DNA of 64,000 bases from Corythucha ciliata (lineage: Eukaryota > Arthropoda > Insecta > Hemiptera > Tingidae): contig CM075939.1 in NCBI GenBank assembly GCA_038030265.1, forward strand, positions 47,039,253-47,103,252, written 5' to 3'. This document shows, one piece after another, positions 32,035-43,400 of the stretch. The position numbers and the translations under genes are program-made. A model generated the notes under the pieces. The model searched no databases, was not told the origin of the DNA, and saw nothing but the letters and a program-made list of their open reading frames with translations. Numbering within the stretch: the stretch's first letter is position 1; the number at the start of each line of letters is the position of its first letter.

Positions 32035-35034
32035 AGAGAGAGATAGGGAGCTATGAGTGCTTCAAAATAACATTTTACAGAACGTTGGACTTATGTTTGC
32101 ATTGCGAAAAAGAGGGGCTTTTCGTCCTCAAGAAAATCCCCTTCCTCCGCCCTGTGCATTGTCGAGGCTTTAACAATGTTCCAGCTTGAATCCCGCTATG
32201 TCCAGGTTCACCCCTAAGGCACTGTACACTGTAAACTTTTAAGTTCACTCTCCACCGCCCCTGGTATGGGGTCAGCGGTTAGCAGGATCTTGCTTGCGAC
32301 CGTAGATGAGTAATGTCGTAATGGTGAAAAGGGAGGGGGAGAGTTTAAAAGGCTGGATTGTTTGAATTGAAATTAATCGGATTACCTCCTTCATGATGGT
32401 TGAAGGGATGGGTATCGAACTTTCCTAACTCTCTCCCCCTCCCCCCACTTTCAGCACCTCACTATATAACGAGCATGACTTCAAACTAGAATTTAAACGG
32501 ATTCGTCAAGTTTACTAAAACTATGGAATGGTGGTGGTGAGGAGGGGAAGAGTGCCGACAGAAGAGATCTAGTTAAAAGACTACGTGCATGGTAGGAATT
32601 CCTAGGGTGTACAGCGGTGAAGCCAAGAGGGAAACTTGAAAGTCTATAAGTTGAGCAAATAGACGCAGAGGCCAAACCTTTCCGCTCTTCCCTCTCTTTC
32701 AAACCATCATGGTTTACATTAACTTATTACTAGCCCTTTTACGACTTTCATGACAATATTTTAGGGTATCCACACAAAGATGGAGGGGGGGGGGTCGAAG
32801 GGCAGACAACCAATCGAATTATAACAGGCACCATAGACCTGGGATGGTCGTTCCCCTGAGGAACTGCAGGTTTAAAGTCAAATCATTTTGTGTAAAGAAG
32901 TATCTTCCTGTATCAAATCAGGGAATATTAAGGGTCGCGTTGCCACCCTTAGCGCTTTCGCAGGGATAAGAGGGTAAGCTCATTAATTTGGTACCATGGA
33001 ATTCTTGTCAGACAGAAATCACGAGCTGACCCCACTGTTGTATAATCCAATTCTTTCGCATGAAAATTATGACCTGTCGAATTCACCAAATAATATAAAA
33101 TCTTTCCCTTCGTATTACAATGATGATCCATAAAGAACTCCACGGCTTTATCCGCTCCCGTGACCCTTCCAACACGATAACCAAACTGAATTACCCGCCC
33201 GAAACACTCTCACAATAAATTCTATACACCAGAAGGCCTTCTTATTCCAACTAAGACGTTGGCTTTGAGACCTCGAAAATCCTAGCAATACACTCGCATT
33301 TTTTTTTTTTTTTTGTGCGCTCCAAGACCAGCTCTCCCCCACCCCTCTTAGTTGTGCACTCGAAACCAATTTATTTTTCGGCGTCCTCTCCAACCAACCC
33401 CCTCACTAGACTCCACCCCCTTCCAAAACGCTACTTTTCAGAATCCTGTCTTTTGTGTCGTATAGCTTTTAGATTTCTTTTTCACGACGTCCAACAAGAC
33501 ATGATACTTCACCGTGGAGCCGTGGACTACCTATACACAGACATATACAAAAAGACAACTCCTTCAATTTTGAACTCAATGAGCCCTGCTGTTAGCTGGA
33601 AGGAAGGGGCTTCATTCTGTCGTGTCGCGTCTCTCGTTCTTCCTTCTTTTTTTTCCATTTTATTTTTTCTCTCTTTTCTCAAGTAACAGAGAGGGACAGC
33701 AAAAAAAAAAAGTCCGCCCGCCGTTACTGTGAAATTGGCTTTGAAGAGTGTGAAAGGGTGGAATTGGAAGAATGGAGAGCTCCACCTAACTAAGCAAAAA
33801 AACGGAGTTCCTCTTATTTTTCTACAATTGAATTAACTGTGAGATGAGGGGGGGAGGGGAGAGAAAGAGTGAGTAAAAGAGAGGGATGAAAGAGAAAAGT
33901 AGGTAACAGGAATTGCTCCGAAAATAGTAACGGTTACGGGCTGAGAGAGTCGAAGATGGTAGTCGAACAGTTTGAATTTTTTGTCTTACATTAATTGTAC
34001 ATTAATTACAGTATTAATTGTTGTGTCATACATTTGATTGCGTACCTGCTACGTATTTTGAAATTTGATAAAAACGAATATTTTAATTAGGTACAAGATA
34101 GAGGAACAAAGAGAGAGAGAGAGAGAGATAATATTTCATGAAATCTTCCAACGTAACTGATTTATTTTGAAAGCTTTGACACCTACACACCCGACAGTCC
34201 CTTTAAACTTTAATCAAAAGACAAACGACTCTTGAAATACCCAACAAAAAATCAAAGTATCGAAGCTTTTAAAATAAAAGAAAAAATTGACCTCGGCGTA
34301 GGCGTATTAAGTCAAAATAATTGAAAGAAAACGACGTTTAAACTCGTGACCTCCTCCTTGTCATTTCTCTCCTTTTTTTTTATTTTTTTTGTTTGTGGAA
34401 ACGTTTTCAAATTGTTAAAAATAATTGTATACGTTTGTTGTAGGTGATTCGCAAGATTCAAGTCACGTAACACAAGGCGCTTCTTCTCCATTCTCCCCCC
34501 CCCCCTTGGGACGCTCCCTCACATCCAGCGCCTTATGAAACGCTCCACGCCATTGTATACCGGCAAGGTTGGGCTGTATCAAACTCCCTTCAAAGAGAGA
34601 TGAAAGAGTCGGTGTGTCGTGTTTCGAGGGGGGGGGGATTACGAAAGATGAAAAACGTCTCTTATATTTTGAATCAAATTTTGAGACATCAGTGATGGAG
34701 TGGTTGGTGGTGGACGGGTGGGTTGAAGAGGAAAGTGAGTTAGCGTGATGTGGGAGAGGTGGGGTAAAAAAAAAGGAGTCTTAAGCCTTGAAAATGCCTT
34801 AGACTTCTAATGTAGAGCTTGACTGCTCCAGTAGAGAGTCTTCCAGGAGGGTTTTTAGCCTAGCCTTGCCTTACCAGGGCCATGGCTACGGTTGAAACTT
34901 CGATTCGATTATTCTTGGAACGCTCTTTTGCTTGAAAAATGTTTGGCTCTGTACAATCTTCAACCATAGTGCCGGTGTGATCCGTGACCACACCGTGAAA
35001 CCACAATGTCTGACATATAGGAAGTCTCCACGAG
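32035..35034. other. Non-coding stretch, no gene recognised
   Basis: Contains G and C runs, a T run near 33300, a GA microsatellite near 34110-34128 and many short frames without family motifs. No TIR pair was recognised. It separates the 26-32 kb composite from LINE A. Confidence 0.5.
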
Positions 35035-35346
35035 ATGGCGGACACCGAACTTGGTTCAATTTGTGCTTGTTGTTTTAATAACGTTTTACCGAATAATAAG
35101 TATATTGATTGCGACGGTACATGTTCAAAGAAATTTCATGCAGCTTGTGCAGGCTTCGCAGAGGATGAGTTTTCGGCTCTTCGGTCTCTTCGCACCAGGA
35201 TCAAATGGTTTTGTGAACCATGTGGTGTGAAAGCACGGGGTTTCTTGCTGGGGGAGGAGAGGTGTACCCGGTGTACCTCAGCCTCAATTCTCAACGTCGT
35301 AACAGAGGTCCATCTTATGGCGTGGATATTGTGGGATTTTTTGTAG
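35035..35346 (+). pseudogene. LINE A ORF1, N-terminal PHD-finger region
   Basis: ATG at 35035 opens MADTELGSICACC, then DCDGTCSKKFHAACAGF and IKWFCEPC. The Cys/His spacing (C-x2-C, C-x4-C, H-x2-C, C-x2-C) is that of a PHD finger, which is common at the start of ORF1 of CR1/Jockey-group LINEs in insects. The finger looks complete. The frame then runs into unrelated sequence and stops, because a Penelope-like fragment and a deletion have replaced the middle of ORF1. LINE B has the same finger (MADGGDSCVGC) plus the middle part that is missing here. Confidence 0.8.
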
Positions 35347-35389
35347 ATATCTAATCACGAAGAGATATTGTCTTCCCACACGTCTTTTT

Positions 35390-35445
35390 TTTATTATTCC
35401 TAACCGGTTTTCGGTCTACAAGGAAACCATCTTCGGGGAAAAAAG
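35390..35445 (-). mobile_element. Penelope-like 3' fragment inside LINE A ORF1
   Basis: On the minus strand it reads CCGAAGATGG, a stem-forming ggttt...agacc, and GAAAACCGGTTAGG, the same layout as at 22649-22677. Its position between the two halves of ORF1 shows a second Penelope-like insertion or rearrangement in LINE A. Its full limits are unclear (roughly 35280-35455). Confidence 0.5.
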
Positions 35446-35450
35446 AATTC

Positions 35451-35660
35451 TTGTCAAAAAACCACTCAAAACCACTCGATTGCGTCAAGCTGCCAACGCG
35501 TCATGCTTGGTACTCGTCATTTCGTTTAATTACGGACGTCTCAACGTACGATTCTCTGATGGATCCTAATTACTGGCCAGAGGGTTGCCTAATTGCTCCC
35601 ACGCGTATTCCTCGACCACCGACACGTCATGAATCTGACTCAGCTCCGCGGAATGATTGA
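35451..35660 (+). pseudogene. LINE A ORF1, C-terminal gag region
   Basis: The frame contains LPTRHAWYSSFRLITD and DPNYWPEGCLIAPTRIPRP, the conserved C-terminal segment of insect LINE ORF1 proteins of this group. It ends APRND with TGA at 35658-35660. That TGA is in the same frame as ORF2, which continues LGTTNDQFNFSIFHYNIQG without any other stop. The codon after TGA is CTA followed by GGC. LINE B has the same layout, so the stop is probably original rather than decay. Confidence 0.75.
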
Positions 35661-37011
35661 CTAGGCACAACAAACGATCAATTTAACTTTTCCATTTTTC
35701 ATTATAATATCCAGGGTCTCCCCAGCAAGCTCTTAGAACTGGAATCTTTTCTTTTAACTCGTCCCGACATCAGTATAATTTGTCTCACCGAACACTGGCT
35801 GACTAGTACCGCTATTGGATGTTATGTACCGAATTCCTTCTTTCTGGGATCATCCTTCTGTAGGGGAGTGGGGCGTCACGGAGGATCTTCGGTATTCATT
35901 AAAAGTGGTCTGGGCTCGAGTGAGATCGCCAATGTGGTTTCCCTCTCGCTTGAGGCCGTGATCGAGATTTCCGCTACTCGAACTCTACTCCCGGACATCG
36001 TTGTGTGCTCGATTTATAGGCCTGCGGGTGGCCCGCTCCACGGATTCTTCCGCACTTTTCAGGATTTTCTTGATAGACTGGGCCGTATGAACTCCCCAGC
36101 GTTGCTTGCTGGCGATTTCAATATCGACATACTCAGTGAGGAATCGGAAGCCAACTATTTTCTGAACTTGCTATCATCCTATGACTTTCAGCCCTCTATA
36201 TACCAGTGCACCAGAATCCACGGTAATGGTAGGGAGCCCACCCTCGATAACATTTTCACAAATATCCATCATTCCTGGTTCAGCTCCAGCATAATCGATT
36301 GGCAGTTCTCTGGCCATAAAGCGCACGACGTAACGTTGCGCCTTCAAGCTCCTGTAGTTAAAAATAGCAAGTCTGCCCCAAAACGTCATTTAGGAGCTAA
36401 CCGACTGCTTAGTCTCACCTATTGGCTAGTTCATCCTGGCCTTTGGCTTAGGATTTACGAGATTAAAGACTCCTTTCAAAAGTGGGAACTCTTCCTACAC
36501 CTTCTTGCGAGGGGATTGGACGCCTGCTGCCCCTGGATAGTGTCTGATGACTGACGAATGATGAAGGATTCTTGGTTCACATCTGAGTTGAAAACGAAAC
36601 GCGATATCTATTTGGATCTGCTTCGGAGTTAAAGGTGTACCTCCGATCCTCCGCACCGCTTGAAATTTTCGCAGTGCTTTCGTCGCTGCTAGGAAAGAGT
36701 ATCGCACAGCTTTGTACGCCGCTAGACGGGCGCATAACAACGAACGAATTACGTCGTCCGTGAACAGGTCTCGTGAATCGTGGAGAATTGTTCATAGGGA
36801 ACTGAATAGCAAGCCCTTGAAGAAACCCATGCCAGGTTCGAATCTAACGGCCTCGGATTTCAACGTACATTTCCGTGACAGTGCCTCGAGGATGGTTGAC
36901 TCTTTGCCTCCCCCTGAGACTTCCTTTATGGTTTATCTAGATCAAGTTTCGGCGCGCCCTCCTTCTCTTGCCTTGGAACTTACCACTGTCGAGGAGGTAT
37001 ACGCTTATATA
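35661..37011 (+). pseudogene. LINE A ORF2, endonuclease domain and linker
   Basis: Open from 35661. FHYNIQGLPSKLLELE and ICLTEHWLT are the start of an APE-type endonuclease, which nicks the target for reverse transcription. GGSSVFIK, IYRPAGG and ALLAGDFNID follow, then PTLDNIFTN. The catalytic SDH motif reads SGHKA (36309-36323), so the Asp is replaced by Gly; LINE B keeps SDHRA. The frame breaks near 36555 and resumes from 36712 (YAARRAHNNERI ... FNVHFRDSASRMVDSLPPP) to EEVYAYI at 37011, where a Penelope-like element interrupts it. Removing that element continues GRMKSSASQDFLGM in frame. Confidence 0.88.
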
Positions 37012-38266
37012 TAAGTATGACTTAATGATGGTGTGGCCAAATCAATACGATGCTCCAATTCAAGATTGTTCTGAACCACCATTTATTAATTAATTATACA
37101 GCGACCGCGGTTTCGGTCCTTTGGACCATTTTCAAGCTGTTGGACAGACAACGACATACCTATAACTTAACGAAGCTTTAACAAACACATCAACAGACTA
37201 CAAACCGGTAAATAAATTAATACATAAATAAATGAATAAATAATAAATAAATAAATAAATAAATACAAATTATGCTTCACGCACCTGGTCGCTTCTCGCT
37301 TGTTTAAAAACTACTAACTAGTTAACAAATCCCACCTGTGCCCCAACTCCTCGAAATCTACGGGACAGGAGGGGGAACCAGGAGCCAATCCCCAGGATCG
37401 CCACTGCCAGCCCCCGCCCCCCGACCCTCACCGGTCCCAACGCTCCTCAATAAAACTCCCATTACTGGCGGGACCTCGAAATCCGTCATGGCGTTAACGC
37501 AGCTGGCTCCATCCAGCCGGCATCCCTTTTTTATTTCGTATTTTTCCAGCCAATCCATTTCTTTGCCCTTACTCACGAAATGCAAAACTTCGGCACGACC
37601 TGAATCGAAAGGGTGTCCAGTCGCTACCAGATGATCCTTAAATTCCGATCTTTTTCCTGTCCTGGGGGAGTGCTCAGCCACTCGAGTCCTAATTTCTCGT
37701 CCACTTTGGCCGACATAAAACGCTCCGCACTCACACCCCAATCGGTACACCCCGCTCCTCCTTAATCTATCCATCCTGTCCTTCACTCCCGACACCGCGC
37801 TGCCCAGGGACAATCCCCCCCTATATGAGATCCGAAACCCATCTCTCTTTAGCACTCTGGCAACTTTTTCCGACAGCTGACCCACTTACGGTATGCAGCA
37901 AAACTTTGACTCTGCATCGGTACCATTACCCTCCCTAGCCAAGGTGGAGCTGTCCGCTAGGATTTGTCTCCTACGTCTTTTAGTTAGTTAACTAGTTAGT
38001 AGTTTTTAAACAAGCGAGAAGCGACCAGGTGCGTGAAGCATAATTTGTATTTATTTATTTATTTATTTATTATTTATTCATTTATTTATGTATTAATTTA
38101 TTTACCGGTTTGTAGTCTGTTGATGTGTTTGTTAAAGCTTCGTTAAGTTATAGGTATGTCGTTGTCTGTCCAACAGCTTGAAAATGGTCCAAAGGACCGA
38201 AACCGCGGTCGCTGTATAATTAATTAATAAATGGTGGTTCAGAACAATCTTGAATTGGAGCATCAT
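37012..38266 (-). mobile_element. Penelope-like insertion with 278-bp inverted arms, splitting LINE A
   Basis: The sequence acgcttatata is duplicated at 37001-37011 and 38267-38277. Arms 37049-37326 and 37987-38264 are each 278 bp and essentially perfect reverse complements. They contain an AAAT microsatellite and ggtcc-aaa-ggacc-gaaaccgcgg, a hairpin related to the other Penelope-like motifs. The 660-bp centre carries a GIY-YIG nuclease on the minus strand. An extra 37 bases lie between the left duplication and left arm. Penelope-like copies are known to carry terminal repeats in direct or inverted arrangement; here they are inverted and nearly identical, so the insertion looks recent. Confidence 0.9.
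37358..37885 (-). pseudogene. Penelope-like GIY-YIG endonuclease fragment
   Basis: Minus strand, 175 codons. GQLSEKVARVLKRDGFRIS and RRSGVYRLGCECGAFYVGQS precede REIRTRVAEH and LVATGHPFD, then LEKYEIKKG. The YVGQSGR box with following Arg and a distal Glu (LEKYEI) are the GIY-YIG signature; the GVYRLGC ahead of it is usual in Penelope-like nucleases. The RT domain that should precede it is absent, so this is only the C-terminal part of the protein, flanked by the inverted arms. Within its length the nuclease looks complete and in frame. Confidence 0.85.
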
Positions 38267-38277
38267 ACGCTTATATA

Positions 38278-39631
38278 GGTCGCATGAAGTCGTCGGCTTC
38301 GCAGGATTTCTTGGGCATGTCATCCTGCTGTCTCAAAGCTATTGCGTCGACTGTGTGTGAGCCTCTTGCCCACTTGATCAATACATGCTTTGTGGCTGGG
38401 GTGTTCCCTAATTCACTCAAAGTCTCCAAGGTAATACCTTTGCCCAAATCGTCTGCGACATCCTTCGATAGCTACAGACCCATCTCAATAATTCCTGTAT
38501 TGGCCAAAGTCATCGAAGACATTATCCTTTCGAGGATAGTCTTCTTCCTCGAGCAGCATAAGGTTATCTCGGACCATCAGTTTGGCTTTCGCAAGGGACG
38601 CTCCACTACTGCTGGGGCCATAAAGCTTGTTGATGACTGTCTCGAGCATCTCGAATCCAGGCAACGGGTGTCCGTTCGCCTGTTTGACCTATCCAAAGCG
38701 TTCGATTCGGTGAATGTGGAAATTCTCTTGGCTAAACTGCAGCATTATGGGTTTTGTCCTCTCTTTGTCGGGTTTCTTAAGTCTTACCTTAACGGCTGGA
38801 ATCAGTATTGCGAATTTGGCGGTGAGGTATCTGATCTTCTGGAGTGCAGAAATCTCGGAGTCAGACAGGGATCCCGGTTGGGACCGGTGTTGTTTTTGTT
38901 ATTCATTAATGATTTGCCTCGCGCTTTAACTAAAGGCAACGTCAACACTATCCTGTTTGATGATGTTACCGTGATGTGCCGGGATGGTGACGATGAGGGA
39001 TGCAGACGTTTGCTTAAACAATGCTCTTCCGAAATCGGTGACTGGTGCGTGGCCAATCGTCTGCATCTAAACGCAGCTAAAACTCAGGACCTGACACTCA
39101 GTCTGACCTCCTCGTCGACCAGTGCTTCCGAAGTAAAATTCCTCGGGGTTTACATGGATAATCGACTCACCTGGACCAGCCACATCACGCACCTGTGTAA
39201 GGTCCTATCGCGCAGTCTCTTCGTGATGCGACGCCTTGTGGGCCTCGTCTCGGCTCCTGTTCTGCGAATGGTGTACTACTCCTTTTTTGCGAGTCATCTG
39301 TCATACGGCGTTCTCCTGTGGGGAAATTCGACTAGCGTGACGCGCGTCTTCAAATTACAGAAAGCGGCGATACGAATAATGTGTGGTGTTCACTACCGCA
39401 CTTCTTGCAGGCCGCTTTTTTCAGAGCTTGCGATACTCACTCTTCCGGCGCTTTATGTCCTTGAAATGGTATCGTACGTGAAGCTTCATGTGGAATTTTT
39501 AGAGCCTGAGCACGCGCTGTTTCAACGCGAAACAGAGAGCGTCTTGTGGCTCGCAGGTGTCGCCTCGCGGTGACTCAGCGAACATGCATCTCGTCGATGG
39601 GGGTCAGGCTGTACAACGCGTTGCACAGCCT
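38278..39631 (+). pseudogene. LINE A ORF2, reverse transcriptase
   Basis: A frame of over 400 codons. SYRPISIIPVLAKVIE and HQFGFRKGRST are RT blocks 1-2. RLFDLSKAFDSV carries the first catalytic Asp; GVRQGSRLGPVLFLLFINDL follows. The active-site box reads ILFDDVTV instead of LYADDTTV-type, a net loss of one residue, so catalysis is doubtful. VKFLGVYMDNRLTW and the C-terminal LSYGVLLWGNS are present. After VASR the frame stops at 39571-39573, while the next frame continues with SSMGVRLYNALHSL, the usual C-terminus, so a late frameshift is present. The 3' end meets a minisatellite at about 39632 without a recognisable UTR. Confidence 0.9.
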
Positions 39632-40735
39632 TTAGCAATTTTTCTCAAGTTTTGATGAAAAATAGCGATTTTTAAATTCTAGCTGCTATATTTTGGGAAT
39701 TCTTCTCAATTTCTGCCACGAATTATAGTTTTTCCCAAAAGAGAATCCACAGCGGCAATGTTTTGCAGCTTAAAGAGAATCAACAATGTCTCTACCACCA
39801 ACGGGCAGCGGAAATCAGCCGCAGATCCACTCTGGTTTAAGGGGCGCTTTGGCCTGCCAAATTGTGTTTTGATCCTGTGAATTAGCGATTCTTCTCAGTT
39901 TCATTAAAATTGTGATAAGAGATTTTTATCAATTCTAGCTGCAAATTAGCTCTTTTACTCCATTTTAGTCGCGAGATTAACTTAAGAAGCCGCAAATCAA
40001 TATTTTCCGAGTTTTAGACACGAACGAGCGGTTTTTGTTCACTTTATCCGCGAGCGAGTAAGTGCGAGTTTTCTCATTTTTATCGATTGCCCTTCAGCAA
40101 TCTTTCTCTATTTCAGCGGTTAATCAGCGATTTTCTCTATTTCATGCGCGAAGAATTTGCACTTTTTTTTTCAATTTTAGCCACCAAGTATAGTGTTTCT
40201 CCGCATATTAATTACCTTTCTCAATTTTAGCCGCTATAAATAGCGATTTTTCTCAATTGTAGCCGCGAATACAAGTTTTTCTACAAACAACAATTTCAGC
40301 CGGGAAATAGGGCTTTTTCACAATTTTACCAGTGACGTAACGCTTTCCCTCAATTTTAGCCGCGAAGTTGCGTACTTAACTCGCGAATTAGAGATTTTTT
40401 TCAATTTTAGCCACGATGTAGCGCTTTTTATTTATTTCAGCCTTGAAATAGCGCTTTTTCTCATTTCTGTCGGTAAATTAGAAATTTTTCTCTATTTTAG
40501 CGTCGTTTTTTTGCTTTTATTCATGAATGAGCTCTTTTGTCCAATTTTTGCTGCGGACTTGGCACAAGAACAGCACGTGCGTTTTTTTTTTTCTCTAAAG
40601 TTTACCCGTGAAATGGCATTTATTCACCGCAAATCAACGATTTTTCTTAATTTCAGTCTTGAAGTTGCTTGGAGGAACCAAGAGTTAACGCTTTCAGTCA
40701 CGAATATAGCGCTTCGTCCAAACTTTTAGCCACAT
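39632..40735 (-). repeat. About 30-bp minisatellite next to LINE A
   Basis: Plus-strand units such as tttttctcaattttagcc / gcgaattagcg recur about every 30 bases with strong divergence, the reverse-complement orientation of the 16.1-kb array. The array starts abruptly after the last recognisable LINE A codons and ends before the TIR at 40768. No TSD was found for it. Confidence 0.75.
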
Positions 40736-41239
40736 TCTTGCCTCCAACGACGGCGAATAACCTTGAATTGGTACCTATACGCCTCAAAAGCGTACACGCA
40801 AATTAAAACGGGCGTAATTTTTTTTTCGAAGAAATATTAATGACCTGAACCTTCGGCAGTGCTTCCATTAATGTCCTACCTCTCTCCCCATGCAATTTTG
40901 GGGTCGGAGAAGTTAACAAAAGACGAGAAATTGGGAACAAAATACGTAAATTTTTCCACGTATCAACTCAATACACATACATAACTCGATTAAAAAAATA
41001 TATAATTTTTGTACTTTATATGACTTTTTTTTTACTTCAGTGAATCTCATTCTAAGATGTATTCATGATGAAATCAAATTCTTCGAAAACAAATCATTAA
41101 ACTGGGAGCTGCACCGAAAAGTTCCATGAAAATGAACATTTCCGACACTTCTGATTGAAAATGAATTATTTTATTGATTCTGAGCATGGAATGAAATATT
41201 TTTCACTTCCCTGTCATTGTGGTAAGTGAAAAGAACTCA

Positions 41240-41653
41240 TGTAACGTGCGCTACGAAAGGGAGACAAAGGTTGCCGGTCCCGAGGTTGCCTAACATTACG
41301 GCATGGGACAGAGGGCTGAGCAAAGAGTCCAAAGCTCACTTAAACGGCACGGCAAGTGTCGCAATAGGCGACCCGGTTAAATTCCCCTCCTACCCAATCC
41401 CGAGTTTTCCAGGTGGACGAAGCGCCGAAATGAAAGAGTCGATCGCCAGCCGCCGGCTCGAGTGTGCCTCGGCCGCTCGGTTAGTTCCCTCAGTGTCATT
41501 GTGCCCCCCCCCCCCGGTAGTTAACAAGTTCTAAGAGGTTTTTGATTGTTGGTTAAGTTAATAAAGTTATTAGAGCGTTAACTCGTGATTTCTTTATTTT
41601 GTCCTGTCTCCCCTGTAACGGTCCCAAAAGCCCCAAAAATCCCCCCCGTTACA
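41240..41653 (+). mobile_element. Solo LTR (414 bp), probably Gypsy-like
   Basis: Begins TGTAACG and ends CGTTACA (perfect 7-base inverted ends with TG..CA) and is flanked by ctca on both sides (41236-41239, 41654-41657). It contains an AATAAA signal near 41559 in the right position for an LTR R region, and GC-rich sequence upstream. No internal retroelement sequence adjoins it, so it is likely a solo LTR left by recombination. A 4-bp duplication suits Gypsy; a 5-bp reading (actca) is also possible if the end is trimmed by one base. Confidence 0.8.
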
Positions 41654-41869
41654 CTCATGAGGCAGTAATTATTTCATGTTTGGAGAGCGTTTAGTAGAGG
41701 TGTGACGTGACAGCTTTTGTCGGTCACAGTGACAACTAGCTCCGGTCACTGTGACAAAAACAGGGGGAAAAAAATTTGCCGTTTTTGCGTCCTAGAATAT
41801 CATTTTCGCAGACAGACGCGGATTCAGTATTTGCTCAAGAGAGGTGCTAGAGAAATGGTGTGCCTCGCT

Positions 41870-42640
41870 CTACTAAAACTGGTTTGACAGCCTTTTCACT
41901 GCCTAAAAATAGTTAAAACTAGCTATTCGCACTATTAAAAAGGTTAAAGTAACTAAACTCACGCCCAAAAATACAAAACTGTCAATTCGCATTTTGAAAA
42001 TGGCTAAAACTGGACTGCAAGCGCCCTAAAAATTGGTGACGACTGGTGAACTTCTCAAAATGCCTAAAAAGATCATGATTACCGCCCGAAAGTAGATAAT
42101 CGGCCATTCGTGCGCTAAAAAACATCAGACTGGCCATTCTTGAGCCAAATATGACCATAATGCGTGTTTTTGGCTTGACGGACTGATCAAGCCCTGAAAA
42201 CGGCCAAAATGACTTCACGTGCCCTGGAAATGCCTAAAAAGATTATTAATTCCCTGAAAATGGCAAAATCGACAACTTGCGCACCAGGAATGGTCAAACT
42301 TCATGGCCTTGGCTTGATGGACTAGGTATTTGAGCCCTGAAAATGGCAAAACTGACTATTCGTGTCTTTAAAATGGCTAAAATTACTATATTTGAACCCT
42401 AGAAATTGCCGAAATTACTCTACGAGCTCTAGAAATGGATTACCTGACGAATCGAGCTCTGACAATGCCTGAACAAGTGACTCCTGTCCTGAAAATGGCA
42501 AAATAGACCATTCGGAGCGCCGAAGATGGCCAACCTGGCTGTTCTCGCCTTGACTTGGGTCGTACTATTCGCTCCTATAACTGGAAAGAGTGATTTTATG
42601 CGCCCTAAAAATGGCAATTATAGCTATGTGACCTGAAAAG
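41870..42640. repeat. About 30-bp minisatellite (gccctgaaaatggc type)
   Basis: Units resemble gccctgaaaatggctaaa / actgactattcgcg. This is the reverse complement of the units at 56.9-57.6 kb (ccatttttagggcgcgaatag), so the two arrays are one family. Confidence 0.75.
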
Positions 42641-42659
42641 CTGTGCCCAACAATTTAAA

Positions 42660-43400
42660 ATGTCAACTTTGAAGTAAAATATTCAGTTTTGAGGTAAAGT
42701 GATATTTTTTGGGTGGAACCGCAAAGTTTCAGGATAAAGTCGTCAGTTTAGGAACGTTTTTGAGATTAAATCGTAAGTTTTGGAATTAAAACAGTCAGTT
42801 ATGGGGTAAAATGACCAGTTTTGTATTAACGTCTTCAGTTATAGGGCAACACGTCAGCATTGGCGTGAAATCGTCTGTTTTCAAGGCAGAATGGCCTAAA
42901 ATCATCCGTTTTGAGGAAAACTTGAGTTAAAAGTGTGACATTGTCAGTTTTGGAGTAAATTATCTAATTTTGGGGGGAAATTGTCGTTTTGGGGTGTAAA
43001 ATATTCATTTTTGAAATGGAACAGTAAAGTTTAGTTTTAGGTTAAAATCGCCAGTTTTGTGGTAGCATCTTCATTTGCAGGGGGGGGGGGGGGCACGCCA
43101 GCTTTGGCCAGGAATTGTACGTTTTTTTGTTTTTTGTTACTAAAATCGCCAATTGAAGGATAAAATCGGCAGTTTTTAGTACTGAGTTGTCTGTACTTAG
43201 TTAAGATCATTCGTTTTTGATCCGTTTTTTGTTAAACCCGCCATTTTTAGGCGGAATTCACCAGTTTTGGGGGTAAAGACTTGGATTTTAAAAGTTGTGC
43301 TGTGAAAGTTTTAGTTTAGGCGTAAACACTTCGTCTTTAGCATAAAAACGTCAGTTTTGAAGTAAAATATTCAGTTGCACTAGAGTGAAATATTCATTTT
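42660..43400. repeat. About 20-bp minisatellite (ttttggggtaaaatcgtcag type)
   Basis: Variants of cagttttgaggtaaaat recur at around 20-base spacing, with a 15-G run at 43080-43094 in the middle. The change of unit type near 42650 is sharp. The tract ends in a tandem of tttttcaaaaat near 43395-43455. Confidence 0.7.

Noticed and set aside
39632..40735. The minisatellite after LINE A as the LINE's own 3' UTR
   Set aside because: The array belongs to a family found at many unrelated sites, so adjacency is more likely a later insertion or rearrangement.
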